From an uncultured Porphyromonadaceae bacterium (GTDB lineage: Bacteria > Bacteroidota > Bacteroidia > Bacteroidales > Muribaculaceae), in the NCBI GenBank assembly GCA_947174235.1, contig CAMWID010000004.1:20569-84568 (forward strand): a stretch of DNA of 64,000 nt, read 5' to 3'. The notes under the pieces were generated by a model, which was not told where the DNA came from, searched no databases, and saw only the letters and a program-made list of their open reading frames with translations. Positions 56,625 through 64,000 of this stretch are shown here, piece by piece. Position 1 is the stretch's first letter, and every line of letters begins with the position of its first letter. The position numbers and the translations under genes were made by a program.

Positions 56625-59600
56625 TTATCTTATTTCAATTTTATGACTTTTCCTGATGTTGCCGGAATATATCACTATGACGTGTATTCCTGCCGGCAGA
56701 TTGTCAAAACTGATGGTAGAACCGTCTGTCACGGAAGCTGAATGTTCCTTCATGCCTGCCATGTCGTAGATTTCCACTCGGCTTATGGATGAGGTGTCTC
56801 CGTTAATGACAAGCGAACCGTTTTCAACGCTGATGGAGTATCCATCGGCATTGATTGTCCCGACAGATGAAGAGCCCTTGGTGGACAATACGAACGGATC
56901 TTTCAGCGATCCCACGGGATCTTCTGAGAATGCCACGCTCTGTGCAAGCAGATATTCCTCTCCGGTCTCGTTAGACAACGCATGGAATGTGATGATGTCA
57001 CCATGGTTTCCGAACACGCTGATCATTATCATTCCGTCGATCATAACTCCTGTACCACGGCATTCATTTCCGCAGAATGCGCCTATCTCATATTCCCCTT
57101 CAGAAGCCGCGAGTCCGTTTTCTGTCTCAAGGAATGATGTCACAGGCATTACCGAGGGATATGCGCCTTTTCTCACCTGCCATGCGGAGGTAGCTTCACC
57201 CCTTGTGGTCAGAGACGGTTCTGCCTCGGCAGAAGATGTCATATTGTAAGTAAATCCTTTATCTGACGCGCTAAGATACATATAGCCGTGACCAAGCAGT
57301 AGCGTCCGGAGGTCGCCTACCCAGTTCCCTTCGGCATCAACCTGAGAGAAGCCTTCGCGACCTACAACCATATCCCCTTCCTCTACTTCAAGGTTGGCGA
57401 ACAGGTCGGCTATCTGCATGGACTCGCTTTCAGAAGGACAACCGATCCAGTTCCATCCCTGATTCAATTTCACCTCTGAAGAGGGATCGAAAGCAAATCC
57501 GCTAATTGTAGCCTTCGATCCATCTGCCGAAGTCATTACTTTATAAGCCTCTAAAGGACGTATGGATTCCAGGTTGCCCACAAACCCGAGCTGTGGATCG
57601 CGGATTATCTCTTCAGTCTGAGAAAGTATTCTTTCAACATTGTCGTTGATTACGGATGCCACCGGAATCTCGTTTTCAACATTATGAGAGATCCAGTTCC
57701 ATCCTTCGTCAAGCTGACGGTCGATGACAGTCTTTCTGAGCTCATATTCCAGAGATACCGGCTCAGAGATGTAACCGTTGCATTCCGCGATTGCCAGCAG
57801 AGAAACAGGTTCATTGCCTACAGAGAGCGGAGAGGAATATGTCTGTCTGGTCTCGCTTGCCGCAGGATCAGTGCCGTCGGTAGTGAAGTATATAGTGGCT
57901 CCGGCGGTCTGAGTGGTTAGTTCTATGCGGTCGGAACGGTAGAGCTTGGCTCCGGATTCTTTGGAACCCATCGGGTCGAACACCCAGAGAGGATGGCTAC
58001 CGATTTTCAGTTCAGCCGGAGCAGATGCGTTGCCGGCGCAAGCATACACGGAGAACGGTTCTACAGAAGTGGTATCGGATACAGAGAGGGCACTTCCGGA
58101 TTCGTTTATCAGATATGGCGAATTTCCGTTGACTGAGCCGTTGAATGAACCGTAAAGGGTGAATCCTGCACCCGGAACTTTCAATTCTGCGGATGACGGT
58201 GTGGGAATCACATCATCTATGGCAGAATCTTCCGTAGATTTCCCTTTAGCCGAGAAAATGACCTCGACGCTTTCAAAAGGAGCGTGCACATTTGCGAGAT
58301 ATGGAGTGTTGGCATAGAGAGTCTCTACCGGAGATAAAGTCTCGTCTGCTTCATTTGCGAACGATAGAATGTTGAGAGTCTTGTCGCCGCGCTGAGTGAA
58401 GTCTTCACCAAAAGTCACTGTTTCCGGTGCGAAAGGAAGGATCAGACCTTTCCAGCCACCGTCGACATTTCCGGTGCTTCCCGGTATATTTACAGAAAGG
58501 GAAATGTTGTGGTCTGCAAGGCTGAAGCTGACGGGAGCTTCGAAAGGATATTCGCCGTAAATCTTAATGTCTCCTGCCGCCACGCGAGTCCCCACTTTAT
58601 TCACGATCACGTTTGCAAGTCCTGACAGATCTTCAGTCCAGCTCTCCGGGAGATAGATAAGACAGTTGGGATTTATTCCGCTGAATGAATTTTCAGAAAC
58701 CCTGGCATCCGCGGCTGATCTTGTCCGGGTTTTCGCCTCGGAGTCGGGTGCGGATATGCCCAGCACAGTTATGCTTGTAAGCGAAGAGCAACCGTCGAAA
58801 GCTCCATTCCCGATGCTTTCAACAGCAGGAAGAGTGATGGCGTCAAGGTTTGTACAGCCGGCAAACGCCCCCTCACCTATCGCCACAACGTTTTCAGGGA
58901 TGACCACATTCTTCAGCTGGGTCATGTCGAGGAAAGCGTTGGCAGGGATTTCGGTGTTCTCAATTGCGGAAAGGTCAAGAGTCTCGAGAGATTTGAAGTT
59001 TTCGCGAAGAGTCTTAAATTCCTTATCCGAGATCTCCCCGGAAAGACCGATATTCGACAGGCTTTCTGCATCGTCGCCGTTTACAGAAGAGATTTCATCT
59101 TTCGACAGTATGGATCCGTCTTCCACAGACAAAGAGGCGGAAACCGAAACTTCAGTGTCACCCTGAAGATTGCTGATGGTATACACCCCGTTATCGTCGG
59201 GAGAAATGACAGTCTCGGTAGTGGTGTATTCGGGGTTAGCTCCCACTTTTGTCATTATCTTGCTTACAACCTTTACGGTGGGGGTCATGTTTTCAGATAC
59301 GGATGTAAGTCTAAACTTGTAGTCTACACCTTCCTTGTAAAGAGTCGGACGTTCTTCAGAATCAGTGACGAACAACTCCATCCAAACGTCTTTCCATACA
59401 TTGCTTTCGTCAAGGTCAACAAACTCCATGCCGACATTTCCCGACATTTTGAAGTTGATTGGGTAATGGAACACCACGCTGATGACATGGTCTTTAGGAT
59501 ATCTGACAGATTCGGGAGAATAAGACGGATCAAACAACACTCCATGGTAGCCGTATTTGACATATGAAGAAGAAGTTCCGCTTATGTTGTAGTAAGTTAC

Positions 59601-62600
59601 TTCCTTGTCATTGTCATATACACGGAATGCCACTCCCGGACGGCGTACGGGGTTGGAACTTTTGGTGCTGTTCGGAAGCCCCACATTGATGGTGGTATTA
59701 ATTTTGGGAATCTTTGTCAGAGTGAAGTATTCGTTATAGTTGAACGAACGTTCGGGATCTATCTGGATATTGTAGAACGGTTCTGTTGTTGTCAGTCCGA
59801 GAGTGTTCCAGAAGCTCGCCTGTTCGTAATAAGACTCAGCGCCTTCCGGCACTTCGAGAGTGATCTGGGAAGCGTTGTCCGGGAACGGAGACATGTTTCC
59901 GGTGGCGGGAGGCATGGCGCTTTTCACAATAATTTTGGTCAGTGCGGAGCAAGAAGAGAAGGCGCCCGCGCCAACATATGCCACTGTCTCCGGAATGGTC
60001 ACTTCCTCAAGCGCCCCGCAACGGTAGAACGCGTTTTCCTCGATATTGACAAGATTTGTCGGGAGTATTATGGTCTTCAGGACAGTCTGGGTTGTAGCGG
60101 TAGATGCAAACGCGTTTGAAGGTATAGCGTTTGCAAGGTCTCCTGAACCTTTGATGGTCACGTCGGCAAGATCGAGGTCTACGATTGTCGCGGCGTGTTT
60201 ACGCAACGCATCGAAGTCTTCCGATCTCATCACACCTATAATTTTAAGTCTTGCCGGGCATTGGGCGATTTTAGCATCGAGTTCGCCCTCCTGCACATTG
60301 ACTACGGTGTAGGCATCGGATCCCATTGGATTCACCTGAATTGTGATATCCATATCCTCCGTTACCGCCGGAATGGAAATATTGGCTATCGCGGCATCAA
60401 CTACCTTGTTGATGCCGTTCACAGCTACAGTTATCCGGTCATCGACAGATACGGGCGTCACTTTCAAAGAGAACGGCATACCTCTCACCACGCGAGATGC
60501 GCCACCTTGCAGAACTGCACCTTCCACCTTCTCGGGCATGTTGATATTATGATATACCACCCGGTTTCCTATCGCTTCGATATAATCGGTTATCGTGTCG
60601 TTGTCGGCATTTACGAGGCTCCATTTCTTTTTGTCGATAGAGGTCACTATCCTGATGCGGTTTCCTTCGCGTACTGACGCTTCTTTCACCTGACAGGTGA
60701 AGTTGGCTGGGAGATTGCCGAAATTATATATACTGTTGTATATTATGGGAGATATGAGCTCCTTTATCGCACCGTTCTGGTCGGTAAGTGCGGCACAGTA
60801 GAATGCGTCGGCGTTTCCTGAAGGGATAGCGAGCGCGTTGGCACGTATGGTGAATGTTTTCCCGGCGACAACGTTCACCAGATCTGTCACAAGTCCTATG
60901 CCACCGGCTGCACCGGTTATTTTCCATTGCGAATCAGCTCCTGTGGGGTCAGGCTGCCGGAAATCTACATGTATGAGTGTATTGCTGTTTACAGTTGTTT
61001 TGAACACACCGTCCTGGTCGGCATATAGTCGCGTGCTGTTGGCATACACCTCCACGGTGGCGTCACCATAAGTGTCTTCAGTTTCTACCTTGAACTGATA
61101 CTGAGCCCCCGGATCCACTTCGGAACTTTCAGTCAAGGGGGTGAATTTCACTCCTTTTGACTCCTGCAGCATCACGCTATAAGATGTAGGGTCTACAGGA
61201 TTTTCTTCAATGATCTCTTTAAACTCTTTCCAATAGTCCTTATTGCCATATGCTGCTGAAGAACCAACGGGTACGATCAGCCTGTTTTTGGGTGTGCCCT
61301 GGAATACACACCAGTTTACCCATGCCGGAGTGGAACGACGTGAGATGACTTCCTGCAAGGATCCGCATCCGAGGAATATGTTGTATTCGATAGTGGATAC
61401 CGATGCCGGAATTTCAATTGACGTCAGCCCGGAATAGCTGAAACAAGCGTTTTTGAGAGTATTGATATTCTTGGGGAGGATTACCTGCGTGAGAGTTTCG
61501 CATCCGCTCAATGCCTTGGCAGGGACAGCGTTCGCGGGATCCGCGCCGTTGGCAGTGATGGATACTGCTGATATGTCGAGTCGCGTGAGCTTCATCTTTT
61601 CACGCATGAACGTGAAATCTGATGCATTGATAGTGCCGTACAATGTAAGATCCTTTATAGTTGCGGATTCAGCTTCGCTTATTATCTGTGAGAGCTTTCC
61701 GGACTGTACCCAGATGTTGCGTTTGTAGACCACATCGGCGGCATCCTGTACGATAATCGAGATCTCCTGGTCTTCAATTACGTTTGTCAGCTTATAGGAA
61801 TTGTCGGAACCGGGAGAAAGAATGAACCCGTTTGCTTTTACAGTCACAACGTTTTCAGGAGAGAGGGATACTACTTTGAACGTAAAATCCCGTCCCTTTA
61901 TCACCCGGTTGTCAGGAGAAGAGATCTCCACGCCGTCGACAGATGTGGGAATGTTGATATTGAAATAAGGGATGACATTCCCTTTGGCGCGTATCTCACC
62001 TATTGTTATCAGGTCGTTGGCGACGGGGAGCCATTTGTCGGAATTGTCTTCTTTGGTCACAAGACGAATAATGTCGTTTTCTCCTACCGAAAGATCTGAC
62101 GGAACTGTTCCTGAAAGATCAGTATAAGTGAGAATGTTCAATGATGAGATGCCGATTCTCTTACCCTCGCTGATGAGTTGCTTGAAAGATCCGTCAGGAT
62201 TGAAAAGGGCGATAGATAAGTATCCTGAGAAACCGTTGTTGGTAATGTTTTTCAACGCGCCTGCCCTCACGGAATAAGATGAACCCGGCTGAAGGTCGGA
62301 TGAGTCCATCGTGATGCCGATCTGACGCTCGTCGCTTGTGAGGTGTATCGGCGACCATTCTGTTGAATAAGCCGCGGGCTTGATGTTGTAGACTATGGTG
62401 GTGAGATTGTTGAACGCGTAAGAATTGCTGACGGTCGGGTTGAGTGCGTCGGATGCATAGAATCCGTCGGCGGCACCGCCCCACCCCCAGTTGATGTGGA
62501 AATATGCAGATGCGCCGTGCATTTCATAACCGTCGCACACAAAAGCGTGTCCTGCCGAGACATCCTGTCCGCAATAAAGTACGGGTCGGTTCTCATCGAT

Positions 62601-63425
62601 TTCATTTATGATCAGGGCGTCCCAAGATTCTTTGTCCATCTCGCTTCCCTTTTTATAAGAGACTCCGGCATCGTATCCGAACATGCTTATAATGGCAGCG
62701 GGCACTTTTACTTCAAATGCGCTTGAACTTGACATTCCGAAGTCGGTCCCTATCGCTGTTGCCGCGTCAGCTACAAGCGCAGCGACAGCATCACCTTCGG
62801 CGGCGGTATAGCCGTTGCGGTAGTTGTCGTCACGCATGTTGTCCCAGTCGTAAGCTGTCGGTTCCCCCTCTTTGACAAGAGCCTGAGGACGGTTGGCAGG
62901 ATATTTATGATATTTCAGAATTTCTGCCAATGCCGTGCCCACACATCCCACGAGCGGTCTGTTGGGTATCATGCTGTTGAAGGGGGCTTCCTGACTCCAT
63001 GAGGGTGTTGTAAGAAGTTTCTGGGCAAGCCCCGAGCTTCTTGTCAACATCTTCCAGGAAGTTGGCGCAGGAGGCAGATCGCTGTTCTCAAGAATTGTTT
63101 CAGCAGCTTCGGGTAGTCCCTGAGGCTCCCAGGTGGAAGTGGTGGAGTATGCCATGACTGATATTGCGGCATCATCGGCAGGGATAATGACGAAGCCCTT
63201 TTTATCGTTGGCGTTGAAAACGTAATAAGCGGGTTTGCCGGATTTGTCAGCCACATGGGCAAGCTGCCATATCCCTTCGTTTGCCAACCGGTCGACGCCC
63301 GCTGTCCGGAAGAAGTCGGAAGCCAGGGATCTGGCTTCCTTTTCAGTTCTGGAGCCTCCTTTGGCGCGCATCGGATATAATACGCAGGAGGCGATAATAA
63401 GCATCTTTAGTATGGTTTTAAACAT
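56625..63425 (-). CDS. Giant secreted C10-family (streptopain-like) cysteine protease with BspA-like LRR modules, chitobiase-C-like domain and T9SS type A sorting domain
   Basis: RPLVGCVGTALAEILKYHKYP (Cys) and SAGHAFVCDGYEMHGASAYFHINWGWGGAADGFY (His/Trp); LRR_5-like FYRCGALEEVTIPETVAYVGAGAFSSCSALTKI and similar; GATIYFTTDGTDPAAS; C-term ISRVEIYDMAGMKEHSASVTDGSTISFDNLPAGIHVIVIYSGNIRKSHKIEIR. Confidence 0.9.
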   Translation of the reverse strand: MFKTILKMLIIASCVLYPMRAKGGSRTEKEARSLASDFFRTAGVDRLANEGIWQLAHVADKSGKPAYYVFNANDKKGFVIIPADDAAISVMAYSTTSTWEPQGLPEAAETILENSDLPPAPTSWKMLTRSSGLAQKLLTTPSWSQEAPFNSMIPNRPLVGCVGTALAEILKYHKYPANRPQALVKEGEPTAYDWDNMRDDNYRNGYTAAEGDAVAALVADAATAIGTDFGMSSSSAFEVKVPAAIISMFGYDAGVSYKKGSEMDKESWDALIINEIDENRPVLYCGQDVSAGHAFVCDGYEMHGASAYFHINWGWGGAADGFYASDALNPTVSNSYAFNNLTTIVYNIKPAAYSTEWSPIHLTSDERQIGITMDSSDLQPGSSYSVRAGALKNITNNGFSGYLSIALFNPDGSFKQLISEGKRIGISSLNILTYTDLSGTVPSDLSVGENDIIRLVTKEDNSDKWLPVANDLITIGEIRAKGNVIPYFNINIPTSVDGVEISSPDNRVIKGRDFTFKVVSLSPENVVTVKANGFILSPGSDNSYKLTNVIEDQEISIIVQDAADVVYKRNIWVQSGKLSQIISEAESATIKDLTLYGTINASDFTFMREKMKLTRLDISAVSITANGADPANAVPAKALSGCETLTQVILPKNINTLKNACFSYSGLTSIEIPASVSTIEYNIFLGCGSLQEVISRRSTPAWVNWCVFQGTPKNRLIVPVGSSAAYGNKDYWKEFKEIIEENPVDPTSYSVMLQESKGVKFTPLTESSEVDPGAQYQFKVETEDTYGDATVEVYANSTRLYADQDGVFKTTVNSNTLIHVDFRQPDPTGADSQWKITGAAGGIGLVTDLVNVVAGKTFTIRANALAIPSGNADAFYCAALTDQNGAIKELISPIIYNSIYNFGNLPANFTCQVKEASVREGNRIRIVTSIDKKKWSLVNADNDTITDYIEAIGNRVVYHNINMPEKVEGAVLQGGASRVVRGMPFSLKVTPVSVDDRITVAVNGINKVVDAAIANISIPAVTEDMDITIQVNPMGSDAYTVVNVQEGELDAKIAQCPARLKIIGVMRSEDFDALRKHAATIVDLDLADVTIKGSGDLANAIPSNAFASTATTQTVLKTIILPTNLVNIEENAFYRCGALEEVTIPETVAYVGAGAFSSCSALTKIIVKSAMPPATGNMSPFPDNASQITLEVPEGAESYYEQASFWNTLGLTTTEPFYNIQIDPERSFNYNEYFTLTKIPKINTTINVGLPNSTKSSNPVRRPGVAFRVYDNDKEVTYYNISGTSSSYVKYGYHGVLFDPSYSPESVRYPKDHVISVVFHYPINFKMSGNVGMEFVDLDESNVWKDVWMELFVTDSEERPTLYKEGVDYKFRLTSVSENMTPTVKVVSKIMTKVGANPEYTTTETVISPDDNGVYTISNLQGDTEVSVSASLSVEDGSILSKDEISSVNGDDAESLSNIGLSGEISDKEFKTLRENFKSLETLDLSAIENTEIPANAFLDMTQLKNVVIPENVVAIGEGAFAGCTNLDAITLPAVESIGNGAFDGCSSLTSITVLGISAPDSEAKTRTRSAADARVSENSFSGINPNCLIYLPESWTEDLSGLANVIVNKVGTRVAAGDIKIYGEYPFEAPVSFSLADHNISLSVNIPGSTGNVDGGWKGLILPFAPETVTFGEDFTQRGDKTLNILSFANEADETLSPVETLYANTPYLANVHAPFESVEVIFSAKGKSTEDSAIDDVIPTPSSAELKVPGAGFTLYGSFNGSVNGNSPYLINESGSALSVSDTTSVEPFSVYACAGNASAPAELKIGSHPLWVFDPMGSKESGAKLYRSDRIELTTQTAGATIYFTTDGTDPAASETRQTYSSPLSVGNEPVSLLAIAECNGYISEPVSLEYELRKTVIDRQLDEGWNWISHNVENEIPVASVINDNVERILSQTEEIIRDPQLGFVGNLESIRPLEAYKVMTSADGSKATISGFAFDPSSEVKLNQGWNWIGCPSESESMQIADLFANLEVEEGDMVVGREGFSQVDAEGNWVGDLRTLLLGHGYMYLSASDKGFTYNMTSSAEAEPSLTTRGEATSAWQVRKGAYPSVMPVTSFLETENGLAASEGEYEIGAFCGNECRGTGVMIDGMIMISVFGNHGDIITFHALSNETGEEYLLAQSVAFSEDPVGSLKDPFVLSTKGSSSVGTINADGYSISVENGSLVINGDTSSISRVEIYDMAGMKEHSASVTDGSTISFDNLPAGIHVIVIYSGNIRKSHKIEIR

Positions 63426-63508
63426 AATTGATGGTTATTGATGTTAGTTTTTATTGTGTTAAAATTATAATGTCTGAAATATGGTGTATTCATCAACGGA
63501 TCAGAGGT

Positions 63509-64000
63509 TTATTTTAGTATGATCTTTTTCCCGTTGATTATATACATGCCTTTTGAAAGTTTCTCTCTCGCTTCCATGACAGAAACATTTCTGAGGAGCA
63601 GTCTGCCATTGATGCTATATACTGTCAGCTTCATTTCAGGGTCGCTGAAAATGGAAGTAAGACCGGAAGTGTCGGATGTGGTGCCGTGTATTTCAAGATC
63701 GTAAGCAGGCATTGTGTCCGGTATTTCTTTATCCCAGCCGTTGAATTTAGTACCTGCCGGAAGTTCGGGTTCGGGGATCTCGATTATATCTCCCATTTTC
63801 AATTCATATTCAAGATATATCTCTCCGTCAAGGTAAACGGTAAGTTTATAGAGATTCGCTGAATATATAGCGGTTACACTGACATCTTCTGCAGGCATCG
63901 TTTCAGGAAGATTTTCCCATTCTACAAAGGTATAACCCTCTTTCTCCGGTGCTTCTTCGGGCGTGATCTTCTCCCCGAAGTTTACGTTAACGGACTTGTA
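63509..64000 (-). CDS. C-terminal part of a secreted protein with InlB/Flg_new-like repeats and T9SS-type tail (N-terminus outside window)
   Basis: Frame stays open upstream of the listed ORF (YKSVNVNFGEKITPEEAPEKEGYTFVEWENLPETMPAEDVSVTAIYS...); C-term KLTVYSINGRLLLRNVSVMEAREKLSKGMYIINGKKIILK. Confidence 0.75.
   Translation of the reverse strand, partial: YKSVNVNFGEKITPEEAPEKEGYTFVEWENLPETMPAEDVSVTAIYSANLYKLTVYLDGEIYLEYELKMGDIIEIPEPELPAGTKFNGWDKEIPDTMPAYDLEIHGTTSDTSGLTSIFSDPEMKLTVYSINGRLLLRNVSVMEAREKLSKGMYIINGKKIILK

Overview
Bacteroidales-type chromosome segment, probably Muribaculaceae-like by gene style (inference). It is dominated by glycan-utilisation loci. Left to right: (1) end of a BTAD-type regulator, a fused alpha/beta-hydrolase + SGNH esterase, an apparently internally deleted DUF5703/GH95-like protein, and a GH43; (2) housekeeping pepP-gluQ; (3) an arabinan-type PUL: divergent GH43, HTCS hybrid sensor, lipoprotein, two tandem SusC/SusD pairs, lipoprotein GH43; its gene order resembles the B. 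thetaiotaomicron BT0360-BT0367 arabinan locus as I recall it; (4) a second PUL with a kinase-less membrane sensor/AraC regulator, GH30, SusC/SusD and GH43; a 344-bp MITE/REPIN-like inverted-repeat element sits directly after the regulator stop codon; (5) a compact Tat/Fe-S cluster: a NapH-like polyferredoxin with an internal twin-arginine motif, a Tat-lipoprotein aldo/keto reductase with Fe-S motifs, DUF1893, an ECF S-like membrane protein, tatA and tatC, preceded by a highly structured leader and a 9-codon overlapping mini-ORF; (6) an ABC/MacA/TolC-type tripartite export operon; (7) an orphan SusC/SusD pair behind a ~600-nt AT-rich leader; (8) a 2266-aa C10-type cysteine protease with BspA-like LRRs and a T9SS-type C-terminus, plus part of a second T9SS-type protein. 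No rRNA, tRNA, CRISPR or transposase was recognised. The best candidate for an undescribed system is the Tat/Fe-S/aldo-keto reductase cluster at 39.5-44.6 kb. All assignments come from reading the sequence; no database search was run.
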